From Pullulanibacillus sp. KACC 23026 (GTDB lineage: Bacteria; Bacillota; Bacilli; Bacillales; Sporolactobacillaceae), in the NCBI RefSeq assembly GCF_029094525.1, contig NZ_CP119107.1:3472001-3536000 (forward strand): a DNA stretch of 64,000 nt, in the 5' to 3' direction. This document shows, in pieces, positions 1-9,085 of this stretch; positions within the stretch are counted from its first letter, which is position 1, and each line of letters starts with the position of its first letter. The translations under genes and the position numbers were made by a program. The notes under the pieces are model-generated. The model made no database searches. It was not told the origin of the DNA and saw only the letters and a list, made by a program, of their open reading frames with translations.

Positions 1-455
1 GGTGTCGTATTAGAAACAGGAATTTCAGTATTATTGAAATGAATGCCGATTGTTCCAATAACACCACTGGATTTTCCAGTTTCCTGTTGAATATGCTGAA
101 TTAATTGTGTCACAGTTGTTTTACCGTTCGTCCCAGTAACACCGATAAGATGAAGTTGGTGGCTTGGCTGCCCAAAAAAGGCATCCGAAAGCAGCGCTAA
201 CGTTCTCCTAGTATCGGAAACATAAATCACAGGGACCGATGAATCGACAGGTACTTCTGCCACGATCGCGACCGCCCCTTTTTCAATCACATCTTCAACA
301 AAGCGATGACCATCAAAAGACTGACCTTTAATACAGACAAAAAGAGAGCCTGGAGTCACCTTCCGTGAATCCATCTCGATCGATGTAATAACAGGGTTCT
401 CCTCACGATCCTTTCTATAATAGTTCATTGTATGCAATAACGTATCTAATTCCAC
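1..455 (-). CDS. murE: UDP-N-acetylmuramoyl-tripeptide ligase MurE, N-terminal part (runs off left edge)
   Basis: Cytoplasmic Mur ligase that adds the third amino acid (meso-diaminopimelate in most Bacillales) to UDP-MurNAc-L-Ala-D-Glu during peptidoglycan precursor synthesis. About 151 codons are present; the C-terminal two thirds lie outside the window. The visible part has the MurE N-terminal domain (SRKVTPGSLFVCIKG) followed by the ATP-binding P-loop VTGTNGKTT. The start is a GTG at 455 preceded by GGAGG. It follows spoVD in the dcw cluster, as in B. subtilis, and a hairpin terminator lies between the two. Amino-acid specificity cannot be read because the DNPR-type motif is off the edge. 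Confidence 0.93.
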   Translation of the reverse strand, partial: MELDTLLHTMNYYRKDREENPVITSIEMDSRKVTPGSLFVCIKGQSFDGHRFVEDVIEKGAVAIVAEVPVDSSVPVIYVSDTRRTLALLSDAFFGQPSHQLHLIGVTGTNGKTTVTQLIQHIQQETGKSSGVIGTIGIHFNNTEIPVSNTT

Positions 456-594
456 TGATATAACCTCCAATTGAAAGATCTCGTTCTCCCCGAACTCTTT
501 CAAGTTTCCATTTTACCACTTGTTTATCAACTTGAAAATGTCAGGAACAATAATTACAAAGAGTCCTTCAAAACAATGGAATAATTAGGAAAAC

Positions 595-618
595 AAATAA
601 AAAAGGGGTCAGACCCCT
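595..618 (-). terminator. Hairpin terminator downstream of spoVD
   Basis: On the minus strand AGGGG-TCTGA-CCCCT is followed directly by a run of T. It sits between the spoVD stop and the murE start, so it probably ends or attenuates the spoVD transcript and may leave murE with its own promoter. Confidence 0.6.
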
Positions 619-695
619 ACGATCAAAAATCGTGACTTGTTGGGGTTTGTCCCCCGCTAACTGAAGAAAAAGCGGCTTAGAGGGGTCAGACCCCC
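604..695. repeat. Paired GGGGTCAGACCCC palindromes
   Basis: The palindrome AGGGGTCAGACCCC occurs at 604-618 and again at 681-695. Between them are a GGGG-(N)-CCCC hairpin near 641-654 and a CCGCT/AGCGG hairpin near 655-677. The whole 90 bp between murE and spoVD is made of short inverted repeats. A related motif (GACAGACCTC with its inverse) sits at the end of the carboxylase operon near 10300. Confidence 0.6.
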
Positions 696-701
696 CTGTA
701 T

Positions 702-2639
702 CTATTTTTTGTCTTTATCAGCCGTTCCTTCAAAATAAACACGTATGGACGAGCCTGCTTCAACTTTTGTTCCTGGCTTCGGTGCTTGCCTGACAACCTT
801 GTCTCCCTGTCCGTTTGATAGAATTTTAAGATCATAGTAGCTTTGACTGATTTGCTTCTTTGTTTTGCCAATAAGGTTAGGTACTTTAACCGTTACTGGA
901 TCACCGTATCGCTCTTCTTTTGGCATCCCGTTTGTCCGTTGTTTGACTCCCATGGCACTGAGACTATCAGCAATAATCCGACCGGCAATAGGTGCAGCAA
1001 CGGTACCACCGAATTGCACCGTATACTTCGGATGGTCGATCGCGACATACACGACAATCTGAGGATCATCGGCCGGGGCGAATCCCATAAATGAGAGGAT
1101 GTAATTATTTTTCAGATAGTGACCATTTTCTACTTTTTGAGCCGTTCCTGTTTTCCCGCCGATCCGCCAGCCGTCCTGATAAGCATTACGGCCTGTTCCG
1201 TTTGCCACAACGCTTTCAAGTGCCTCTCGCACTTTTTTTGACGTCGCCGAAGAAATAACTTGTCGCTTCATGACAGGACTGTTTTGGCTCACTACCTCAC
1301 CTGTATCAGGATCAATCCAGTCCTTTGCGATGTATGGCGTGTAGAGATAACCGCCATTAACGGCAGCGGAAACGGCTGCAACTTGCTGAATCGGTGTGAC
1401 AGACACCCCTTGACCAAACGCAGTAGTAGCCGTTTCAAGTGGCCCCATGCGGTCAGGACTAAATAAGATTCCTTTTGCCTCTCCTTGTAAATCAATTCCC
1501 GTTTTTTGGCCAAATCCAAATGCATTAATATACTGCAGGAGTTTATCCTTTCCTAAGCGTTGACCGAGTTCAACAAAACCAGGGTTGCAGGAATTTTCAA
1601 CAACTTGCATGAAGGTTTCGGAACCATGGCCACCCCGTTTCCAGCAGTGGAGATTCGTCCCTGCTACGTCAATATACCCTGGATCATAAAAGTCTTCATT
1701 TTTCAAATCGACCTTATCTTCTTGAAGTGCCGCAGCCAAAGTAATGACCTTAAAAGTGGAGCCCGGCTCATAAGTTTTCCACACTGGGAGATTGTGGTTA
1801 TACACATCTTGGGTGACTTCTTGATAATTCTCAGGGTTAAAATCAGGGCGTGATGCCATACCAAGAATTTCACCTGTATTCGGATTCATGGCAATGGCAA
1901 TTTCTCCTTCTGGATGATATTTCGATTCGGCATTATCCAATTCCCGTTCAATGATCTTTTGAACCTTTTCATCAATGGTCAATTGTAGATTGAGCCCATC
2001 TTTTGGCGGCGTATAAGTATCCTTTAATGACGACATCCGGTTTCCTTGAGCATCTGAGAAAAAATTGACATGCCCAGACATTCCTTTAAGTAAAGCATCA
2101 TAATAGGACTCTAAACCCGTCAAACCCTGGTTATCGATCCCAGCAAACCCTAACACATGGGACAGGAAGCTGCCATTCGGATAACTTCGCTTAAAATCTT
2201 CAGCAATAAACACACCCGGAAGGTTAAGCTTCTTAATTTCCAGAGCCTTTTCATTACTGATTTTCTTTCCTTCTGGGTTAATATACACCGACAAAGCCTT
2301 CTTAGTGATTGTCTTATAGACCTTTTCGTCAGAAGCACCTAAGACCTTTGCAAGAGCTCTCGCTGTTTTGGCAGGATTTCGAACTTGCCTCGGCACAATT
2401 AAGACGGTTGGGCGACTCTCATTCGTAGCGAGCACGTTTCCATTCCGATCGAGAATATCCCCCCGTTCTGCCGCGTAAGGAATTTCTTTACTCCATGAAT
2501 CTAAGGCTTTCTGAGTGAGCCAATTGTTCATAAAAATTTGAACATAGCCAAGTCGAATAATAAAGCCCCCAAATACCAATAAACCAAAAATAAGTATGAA
2601 GATTAGACGTTTTCTCACTGTAACATTTGATACTCGCAA
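702..2639 (-). CDS. spoVD: Sporulation-specific penicillin-binding protein SpoVD
   Basis: Class B (monofunctional) transpeptidase for spore cortex peptidoglycan, working with SpoVE in the mother cell membrane. With the TTG start at 2639 the protein has 645 residues, matching B. subtilis SpoVD, and begins with the same residues as that protein (RVSNVTVRKR). That start has a GGGAGGGG site just upstream; the longer open frame to 2801 is rejected. One membrane segment lies at about 11-30, then the PBP dimerisation domain, then the transpeptidase domain with SxxK at S294-K297 (GSTFK), SxN at S350-N352 and KTG at 496-498. A single PASTA domain (about 580-640) closes the protein. It is separated from pbpB by a terminator and 455 bp, consistent with separate sporulation control. 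Confidence 0.96.
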   Translation of the reverse strand: MRVSNVTVRKRLIFILIFGLLVFGGFIIRLGYVQIFMNNWLTQKALDSWSKEIPYAAERGDILDRNGNVLATNESRPTVLIVPRQVRNPAKTARALAKVLGASDEKVYKTITKKALSVYINPEGKKISNEKALEIKKLNLPGVFIAEDFKRSYPNGSFLSHVLGFAGIDNQGLTGLESYYDALLKGMSGHVNFFSDAQGNRMSSLKDTYTPPKDGLNLQLTIDEKVQKIIERELDNAESKYHPEGEIAIAMNPNTGEILGMASRPDFNPENYQEVTQDVYNHNLPVWKTYEPGSTFKVITLAAALQEDKVDLKNEDFYDPGYIDVAGTNLHCWKRGGHGSETFMQVVENSCNPGFVELGQRLGKDKLLQYINAFGFGQKTGIDLQGEAKGILFSPDRMGPLETATTAFGQGVSVTPIQQVAAVSAAVNGGYLYTPYIAKDWIDPDTGEVVSQNSPVMKRQVISSATSKKVREALESVVANGTGRNAYQDGWRIGGKTGTAQKVENGHYLKNNYILSFMGFAPADDPQIVVYVAIDHPKYTVQFGGTVAAPIAGRIIADSLSAMGVKQRTNGMPKEERYGDPVTVKVPNLIGKTKKQISQSYYDLKILSNGQGDKVVRQAPKPGTKVEAGSSIRVYFEGTADKDKK

Positions 2640-3094
2640 ATCAGGCCCCTCCCACTTTAAGCTTGTATACATATATGCAAAGCTTGGACATTTTAGAAGG
2701 ACAAGATAGGAGCAACTGACTATTTTCATAAGAAAAAACAGGATCATTTGCCCTCTTATCTGAATAAAAGATACGGCATGCGATGGAGGGCTCCAACGCA
2801 CCTAATGAACCGGTGCCGAGCGCAAAAAGCGTGTGAGGCTCCTACGCACGAGTGTGCAAGACAGGCTTGCCCTCGAAAATGGATGAGATGAGAACCAAAA
2901 TGGTGGACAAGGGAAGCTTTAGGCGTAACATCATTTTTTATTTGTGCTCCCCCTGGCGCCGTTAAATGCACCACGAGGGTGATCGACCGCGACCGCATTC
3001 AGCTAATTTATTTCAATACAGCTCAATAAGCAAAAAAAAGACACCCATATCGGATGCCTTTCTTATAAAAAACAAGTTTTTTCCTAAAGTTGGT
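2640..3094. other. Intergenic region between spoVD and pbpB
   Basis: No gene is supported here. It holds the pbpB terminator (3031-3058) and should hold the spoVD promoter. A TATACAAG element lies near 2660-2670 on the minus strand, similar to a sigma-E -10 box, but no convincing -35 was found. Short direct repeats of GGCTCC(A/T)ACGCAC near 2788 and 2840 are of unknown meaning. Confidence 0.5.
3031..3058 (-). terminator. Rho-independent terminator after pbpB
   Basis: Minus strand GGCATCC-GATAT-GGGTGTC (two G-U pairs) followed by eight T. It lies 37 bp past the pbpB stop. Confidence 0.75.
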
Positions 3095-5230
3095 TTAAGG
3101 GGATTTCAAGGTGACTTTAAGCGTATCTCCATTTTTGACAATCGTATCTGGTTTGATTGATTGGCTAACAACAAAGCCATTTCCTTCTATCTTTGGTTGG
3201 AGATCGAGCAACTGGCAAAGGGATAGGACATCATTCAGCGACCAATTGGTTAAGTCCGGCAAGCTAATCGAGCCATCGCCAACTAAAATGATTTGACTTC
3301 CCTCAAATACCTTCATACCGGCTGTGATGGATTGGGCGGTCACGTTTCCACTTCCTAGCGTTACCACTTTCAAGCCGTCATTCTCCAGCTCAGTTTGTGC
3401 CTCAGCGATCGACTTGCCCGACCATTGTCCAACCTTAACAGTTGGTTCAGGCTTCGCTTGTTCGCCCTTATTAACGGTTCCTCCATCCGGAGAGATCGAC
3501 ATGTATTCAAGTCCTGTCTTCATAACCGGATTAAAAATTTTAGCAATGGGCGCTGATTCCGAGTAGTTTTCAGACTGTTTAAGATGGGGTTGTTTAATGG
3601 CTACGTAAACAATCAGCTTTGGATTTTTTTGCGGTGCCATCCCCAAAAATGAAAACCAATAATTATCGACTCCCGTCAGATAATGGCCATTTTGCCAAAT
3701 TTGCGCTGTTCCTGTTTTCCCAATCACCTGGTAACCTGGAATATTGTACGCAGTACCTGTTCCAATAGAAGTATTACTTACAACCCCTCTTAATAAATCT
3801 CTTACTTCTTTTGCCGTTGCAGCGGTAATCGGGTGACCAGCAACTGTCGGTTTGGTCTCTTTAATCACCTTATTCGTATCTGGGTTGGTAATTTTTTGAA
3901 CCACATAAGGTTTCATCATCGTTCCATTATTGGCTACAGCCGAAGCCGCCTGAACAAGCTGAATCGGTGTGAAAGCAGAGCCCTGTCCAAAGCTGGCCTC
4001 TGCCGAATCGACACGATTATCCAAGTTAACTATACTGTTCTGTTCATTCGGCAAATCGATCCCCGTCTTTTGTGTGAGGCCAAACGCTTTAATGTACTTC
4101 TTAAATTTCGTCGGGCCCAACAAAATATTCTCGACTCTTGAAAACGCCACGTTCGACGAGCGATCCAAGCCTTGTTGAAACGTGATAGTGCCCCAACCGT
4201 TCGGATTCCAGTCGTGAATCGGCGTACCATCTACCGTATAAGTGCCTGAAGGATAAGTGGCGTTACTGTTCCAAACCCCTTCGTTAACGGCAGCGGATAA
4301 CGTGAAAATTTTCATAACAGAACCTGGCTCAAAAGGGTCCGAAATCGCATTATTATAGTAGTTTGTAATGTCACGCTGGTTTGGATTAAAAGTTGGACGC
4401 GATGACATCCCGAGTATAGCCCCTGTCTTAGGATCCATGACGATCCCTACCATACTTTTGGGGTCATAATCTTTTTGAACCTGGCTCATCGTCTCCTCAA
4501 GAACCGATTGGATATTTTTATCAATCGTGAGAGTAACATTGTCCCCGTTTTTCGGCTTTTTAATCTTTTGATTGCCATCCGGCATTAAATTCCCTTGGCT
4601 GTCACTATAGAATTTAATGCTTCCGTCCGTTTCACTCAAATAAGAGTTAAGCGATTTTTCAAGTCCATACACCCCTGTCTGTTGATCGTTCTCAGGGTCC
4701 TGCGACGTAAATCCAAGTAAATAAGAGGCAAATGAGCCATTTGGATAATCGCGTTTGGAGGACTTGATAAACTCGATTCCGGGCAATTTCAGTTTTTCGA
4801 TTTGCTGCTCTTGATCATAGCTAATCTTCGTTCCAGCTGACCCAAATTGAACCTGAAACTTATCTTTTTGCATATAATTCAAGAGGGTTGATTCATCGGT
4901 ATGCAGGATAGGCGCGAGCTCTCGAGCCGTTTTCTCCTTATTCTTCACATGAGAAGGGGCATCCTTCGAAAGAACGGCAACAACTGTATAGGCAGGGACG
5001 TCATGAGCTAATACAGCTCCGTCTCTGCCTAAGATTTCGCCCCTTTGAGCATCTATTAATTTGACCGTTGTCCACTGTTTCTTACCTACATCCAAAAGGT
5101 CCTTACCGCTGACTGTTTTGGAATGAGCGAGATACACAAAGCGCATCCAAATAGAACCAAAGGCTAGGATAAAGATGAGGGCCAAGAAAGCGGCCCACCG
5201 ATTTATCGTTTTATTTTTTGTTGGAAACAT
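3095..5230 (-). CDS. pbpB: Penicillin-binding protein 2B, septal transpeptidase
   Basis: Essential class B PBP of the divisome that cross-links septal peptidoglycan with FtsW, FtsL and DivIC. The 711-residue protein has a short cytoplasmic tail, one membrane segment at about 13-35, a dimerisation domain (RGEILGRDG near 63), then the transpeptidase domain with S304-VMK-K307, SSN at 358-360 and KTG at 505-507. Two PASTA domains follow from about 595 to the end, in keeping with PBP2B. The gene lies 11 bp after ftsL in the same operon. The PASTA domains and position separate it from its paralogue spoVD next door. Confidence 0.96.
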   Translation of the reverse strand: MFPTKNKTINRWAAFLALIFILAFGSIWMRFVYLAHSKTVSGKDLLDVGKKQWTTVKLIDAQRGEILGRDGAVLAHDVPAYTVVAVLSKDAPSHVKNKEKTARELAPILHTDESTLLNYMQKDKFQVQFGSAGTKISYDQEQQIEKLKLPGIEFIKSSKRDYPNGSFASYLLGFTSQDPENDQQTGVYGLEKSLNSYLSETDGSIKFYSDSQGNLMPDGNQKIKKPKNGDNVTLTIDKNIQSVLEETMSQVQKDYDPKSMVGIVMDPKTGAILGMSSRPTFNPNQRDITNYYNNAISDPFEPGSVMKIFTLSAAVNEGVWNSNATYPSGTYTVDGTPIHDWNPNGWGTITFQQGLDRSSNVAFSRVENILLGPTKFKKYIKAFGLTQKTGIDLPNEQNSIVNLDNRVDSAEASFGQGSAFTPIQLVQAASAVANNGTMMKPYVVQKITNPDTNKVIKETKPTVAGHPITAATAKEVRDLLRGVVSNTSIGTGTAYNIPGYQVIGKTGTAQIWQNGHYLTGVDNYWFSFLGMAPQKNPKLIVYVAIKQPHLKQSENYSESAPIAKIFNPVMKTGLEYMSISPDGGTVNKGEQAKPEPTVKVGQWSGKSIAEAQTELENDGLKVVTLGSGNVTAQSITAGMKVFEGSQIILVGDGSISLPDLTNWSLNDVLSLCQLLDLQPKIEGNGFVVSQSIKPDTIVKNGDTLKVTLKSP

Positions 5231-5241
5231 GTCACCACGCC

Positions 5242-5607
5242 TTACTTCACGACTTTTACGTTCTTAACATCAAGAGTCATACCAAGCTTGTCCTTTGCAT
5301 AATTAATAATGCGTTCTGGAGCACTTAATTGAGAGATTTGTGTTCTAAGCCCCGTATTGGTGCTTGAGATCGTCTCAATTTTCGTTTGCAGCTGGCTGAC
5401 TTGTTTAGTTTCATTATATAAGGCGGTCGCATTTGAAACAATGGTGATACAAAGAATAAAAACGGTAATTACTCCCAATCCCCATAAGACTTTTTCCCCT
5501 TTAGTAATTCGTTTCCTTGGGAGAACTTGAGGCTCCATTTGAGGTTCTGTTACTCGGGACCGGCGGACAGTTTCATTTTCTCTTAATCTTTGTGGAGCTA
5601 AGCTCAT
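5242..5607 (-). CDS. ftsL: Cell division protein FtsL
   Basis: Small bitopic divisome protein that pairs with DivIC through a periplasm-side coiled coil and supports PBP2B. The 121 residues show a basic cytoplasmic N-terminus (RKRITKGEK), one membrane helix at about 42-62, and a heptad-like coiled coil (about 65-100). The C-terminal segment ERIINYAKDKLGM is typical of the family. The site GAGGGGA lies six bases before the ATG. It is placed between rsmH and pbpB as in other Bacillales. Confidence 0.93.
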   Translation of the reverse strand: MSLAPQRLRENETVRRSRVTEPQMEPQVLPRKRITKGEKVLWGLGVITVFILCITIVSNATALYNETKQVSQLQTKIETISSTNTGLRTQISQLSAPERIINYAKDKLGMTLDVKNVKVVK

Positions 5608-5629
5608 CTTATTTCCCCTCTCTCAGACT

Positions 5630-6568
5630 TTATCTCGTATTTATTTTTTCGGCAATTCTTAACTTAGCTGAACGAGAACGGCGATTTTCTGTCTGTTCCG
5701 TTTCGGTTGCGACAATTGGTTTTCGATTCACAAGCTTGAGAATCGGCTCACCGCCCTCAGGTATAGCTGGCATACCTGGCGGGAGTTCAATTCCCTTGCT
5801 GTAATCAGCAAAAATTTGTTTGCATAAACGATCCTCTAATGAATGAAAGGTAATGACTGAAAGGCGTCCGCCTACTTTAACAAGCTCGATGGCTTGCTCA
5901 AGCGATTCTTCAAACACCTTCAGTTCATCATTTACAGCGATTCGTAAGGCTTGAAAAACGCGTTTGGCCGGGTGCCCGCCTTTTCTTCGGGCAGCGGCAG
6001 GTATGCCTGCCTTAATTAATTCCACTAATTCAGAAGTTGTCTGAATCGGCCTTTGTTCACGTTCCTTTTCAATCATTCGGGCTATGGACTTGGCGAATTT
6101 TTCTTCTCCATAACGAAAAAAAATACGAATGAGCTCTTGATAAGACCACTCATTGACGATCTCTTTTGCGGTCAAGGACTGCTCGCGATTCATTCGCATA
6201 TCGAGAGGGCCATCATGTTGATAACTAAAACCGCGTTCACCAATATCAAACTGAGGTGACGAGACCCCTAGATCATAAAGCACGCCATCCACTTCGTTAA
6301 CGCCTTGATCATGAAGAGCTTCCTTTATGTACTTGAAATTACGAGGAATAATAGTCCATTGGCTGGAAACTTTTTGTAGACGTTCTCCCCCTGCTTTGAC
6401 CGCTGTCTCATCTTGATCAAAGGCATAGAGATGTCCTGTCGTCAGCCTGCGAAGAATCGCTTCGCTATGACCGCCGCCGCCCAATGTACAATCCACGTAA
6501 ATCCCATCTGGTTTAATGTTCAACCCTTCAATAGCTTCGTCTTTTAAAACCGTAATATGTTCAAACAT
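5630..6568 (-). CDS. rsmH: 16S rRNA (cytosine1402-N4)-methyltransferase RsmH
   Basis: SAM-dependent methyltransferase that modifies C1402 in the 16S rRNA decoding centre (also called MraW). The preferred ATG at 6568 (MFEHITVL) gives 312 residues, the family length, with GGAGATGA eight bases upstream. A longer frame starting at 6586 is possible but its first ATG is too close to the ribosome site. The SAM loop [12 protein letters not shown], the [15 protein letters not shown] block and the C-terminal [11 protein letters not shown] motif are all visible. It follows mraZ by about 100 bp in the dcw operon. Confidence 0.96.
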   Translation of the reverse strand: MFEHITVLKDEAIEGLNIKPDGIYVDCTLGGGGHSEAILRRLTTGHLYAFDQDETAVKAGGERLQKVSSQWTIIPRNFKYIKEALHDQGVNEVDGVLYDLGVSSPQFDIGERGFSYQHDGPLDMRMNREQSLTAKEIVNEWSYQELIRIFFRYGEEKFAKSIARMIEKEREQRPIQTTSELVELIKAGIPAAARRKGGHPAKRVFQALRIAVNDELKVFEESLEQAIELVKVGGRLSVITFHSLEDRLCKQIFADYSKGIELPPGMPAIPEGGEPILKLVNRKPIVATETEQTENRRSRSAKLRIAEKINTR

Positions 6569-6673
6569 GCTGCTAGTCATCTCCAAGATTTTTTAGACGT
6601 TTGGTTGGGTTCCCGCCATGATCCGGGAATAAAAAAAAATTTCTAAAACCACCTAACACGCCACTTGAACGAG

Positions 6674-7105
6674 TTAGAGATCAAAGTCGAGTAAGCTCTC
6701 TGAAATCTGTTCAAAGGAGGCTTCAGACTCTTCATAATAGCCTTCCCAAACCTCTTTGCTCCATATCTCAATCCTGTTGGATACGCCGATTACAACACAG
6801 TCTTTTTCTAGTTTGGCATGTTCTCTAAGCGGCTGCGAAAGATTAACCCGGCCTTGCTTGTCCAATTGGCATTCCACAGCACCTGAGAAAAAGAATCGAG
6901 TGAAGGCACGTGCATCTTTTTTAGTAAAAGGTAGATTTTTGAGTTTTTGTTCGAGGAGCTTCCATTCTTCCATAGGGTAACCAAATACACATTGATCCAA
7001 TCCGCGTGTCAAAACAAACGTGCTTCCAAGATCATCACGAAATTTGGCAGGCACAATCATCCGCCCTTTTTCATCAATGGCATGTTGGTATTCACCCATG
7101 AACAT
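6674..7105 (-). CDS. mraZ: Transcriptional regulator MraZ
   Basis: Ring-forming AbrB-fold DNA-binding protein heading the dcw cluster, known to repress its own operon in several bacteria. With the ATG at 7105 (MFMGEYQH) it has 143 residues, equal to B. subtilis MraZ, and GAGGAAGAGA lies just upstream. Both swapped-hairpin repeats are visible: [22 protein letters not shown] at the start and [16 protein letters not shown] in the second half. The upstream frame to 7150 is rejected on length and ribosome site. The promoter must lie in 7106-7189. Confidence 0.95.
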   Translation of the reverse strand: MFMGEYQHAIDEKGRMIVPAKFRDDLGSTFVLTRGLDQCVFGYPMEEWKLLEQKLKNLPFTKKDARAFTRFFFSGAVECQLDKQGRVNLSQPLREHAKLEKDCVVIGVSNRIEIWSKEVWEGYYEESEASFEQISESLLDFDL

Positions 7106-7189
7106 GGTCTCTTCCTCACTTTCTTCCCTAACTCTACCACAATCCCCCACTTTCCTCCACTATATTTATAAAATTCGTTTTAACCAAAA

Positions 7190-7217
7190 AAAATCCTGCT
7201 AAAATCAGCAGGATTTT
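7190..7217 (-). terminator. Rho-independent terminator after bshC
   Basis: AAAATCCTGCT and its inverse around a six-base loop, followed on the minus strand by eight T. It separates bshC from the mraZ operon, so the dcw genes have their own promoter. Confidence 0.88.
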
Positions 7218-7271
7218 CAAAAAAGGTTTCGTTAGATTTCTCGTTAATTCTTTCATTTTCACAAAATAATC

Positions 7272-8894
7272 TTAGAGAAATACCGCATATTGTCGACCGT
7301 TGTATGAATAGCGCTCTTTCATCAGTCGATCGACGAGATCCGGTCCATATTCATTTAGAAAAGCATAAACCGACCAGCTTCTTTCTTGCGGTCCATTGTT
7401 TGGAAATAATTGCGCTTCTAAATAATCGAATCGTGATAATTCTGTTTGATGGCGCACGCGGATATAACGTTCCATTTGTTTCTTTAAATAATCCATCTGG
7501 TGCTCAATCCGATCCCAGTTTGAACGGCTTAATTCATTCAGTTCTGAATGAATTTGAACGGCCAGTTCCTTATAAGGCTGATAGGCCGTTTTCATTGCCT
7601 CGCGAGCCGTTTCAAAATAACGGTCGACTTCCCATTCATGCTGTGCCTTTAACCATTCCTCTTTTTTATCCCGAAGCTTGCCCTTCAGAACATCCTCTAC
7701 CGTTAAATTCTTTTCCTGAAGCCATTTTTCTGCCTGGCGATTAACCATTACTAAGTGAAAACGCGGGACAACCGGCGGCATTAAAATACCCAAACTATGA
7801 AAAGCAGGCTGCAAGGCCGACCAATAAGCAATCTCCCCTGGGCCGGCAACGAAAGCGAGCGTCGGGAGAACCAAATCCTGCATCAAAGGGCGTGTGACCA
7901 CATTATTGCTCAAAAGATGAGGGGCGCATTCCGTTAAGCCAAGCAGCTCTTCTTTCGTTTTACGAAATCCTTTATCCGTATTCACAAAATCGCCTTGATC
8001 ACGCGTTAATAGGATCCGTTGCTGTTCATGGGTGACAAAGAGGTTAGCACTTTGATCGGTTTGATCCAATTGAACCGTATAACCCGCCTGCTTCAGTCTT
8101 TCAAGCTGGCTCGTCACTCCCGTTGCAATTTTCTCAGATCGATCAATCATCTCAGCGAAATAGGAAGATTCTATCTTTCTCAGATGCGGATCTGCTGAAT
8201 CCATTAAAACGAGGCCATACTTTCCAAAAAGCTGATGGATTAAGCGGCCAAAAAAGCTCACAAGCGTATCCGCTTCTCTAACCGTTTGCTTAACCTGTTT
8301 CAGAAGCTCTTCTGTAAACTCGGTTTCTCCAAAGGCTCTAAAAACCTCTTCGACCCACTTTTCCAATTCATCAGGATTATAGGGAAGATCCGAGACAGCC
8401 GACTGTCCGCTTCCTTTTATTTTAAAAGGAAATTTGCGAAGACTGTTTTGCTGATAGAAAAAGACATGGTTCACTTCAGCAAAATCATGATCCTCTCCAG
8501 CAATCCAGAACACGGGAACAACGGGAACTTTCAATTGTTCCTCTTTCTCTCTCGCCAGCTGAAGAATCGCCAAACATTTATGTATGGTAAAGATAGGACC
8601 CGTTAATAATCCTGCTTGTTGTCCTCCAACTACGACAACAGAATTGGGTTTAGTCAAACGATTAATGTTTTCAAATACTTGAGATGGCGCTGAAAGCCTC
8701 TGATTAAATTGAGTTAAAACTTGAACGAGTTCTGCCCGCTTATACGGTCTTGCTGATAACTCTTCCAACCGTTTTTGATAAGATGCCTCGCTGTTATAAT
8801 CATAATCAAAAAAAGCATGGATAGTTGGTGATGACGCGCTATAGGCTTCCACCAATGGGCTTGGCTTTGGAAGATCAATGAGCTTTACATCCAT
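7272..8894 (-). CDS. bshC: Putative cysteine ligase BshC (bacillithiol biosynthesis)
   Basis: Believed to add cysteine to GlcN-malate as the last step of bacillithiol synthesis, the main low-molecular-weight thiol of Bacillales. At 540 residues it has the family length and a Rossmann-like core followed by a long C-terminal coiled coil (about 390-480). Recognisable segments are VVVGGQQAGLLTGPIFTIHK, FWIAGEDHDFAEVNHV and the LPTLAFVAGPGEIAYW block. It sits directly upstream of mraZ, the usual Bacillus location. It presents its own terminator and a 190-bp gap to panE, so it is likely monocistronic. Confidence 0.94.
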   Translation of the reverse strand: MDVKLIDLPKPSPLVEAYSASSPTIHAFFDYDYNSEASYQKRLEELSARPYKRAELVQVLTQFNQRLSAPSQVFENINRLTKPNSVVVVGGQQAGLLTGPIFTIHKCLAILQLAREKEEQLKVPVVPVFWIAGEDHDFAEVNHVFFYQQNSLRKFPFKIKGSGQSAVSDLPYNPDELEKWVEEVFRAFGETEFTEELLKQVKQTVREADTLVSFFGRLIHQLFGKYGLVLMDSADPHLRKIESSYFAEMIDRSEKIATGVTSQLERLKQAGYTVQLDQTDQSANLFVTHEQQRILLTRDQGDFVNTDKGFRKTKEELLGLTECAPHLLSNNVVTRPLMQDLVLPTLAFVAGPGEIAYWSALQPAFHSLGILMPPVVPRFHLVMVNRQAEKWLQEKNLTVEDVLKGKLRDKKEEWLKAQHEWEVDRYFETAREAMKTAYQPYKELAVQIHSELNELSRSNWDRIEHQMDYLKKQMERYIRVRHQTELSRFDYLEAQLFPNNGPQERSWSVYAFLNEYGPDLVDRLMKERYSYNGRQYAVFL

Positions 8895-9085
8895 ATGACC
8901 TGTTAATCCCCTCTCTAATCTATGTTGCTAAAGACTTTAATGTCTATCGTGACAACTGTTTATTTTAATTTTCCTAAAAATAACCATCATACGCAAAAAA
9001 ACTTGTCGGAGGTTTGAAAAAACGCTTCGATTTTCTTTTCACACTAGAGTATATCAAAGTTTTGGGCAGACCCCAAAAATGACGC

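Noticed and set aside
2640-2801. 54-codon N-terminal extension of SpoVD
   Set aside because: The TTG at 2639 has a strong ribosome site and aligns with the known SpoVD start.
3111-4178. Antisense frames over pbpB
   Set aside because: They are shadows of a clearly conserved coding sequence on the other strand.
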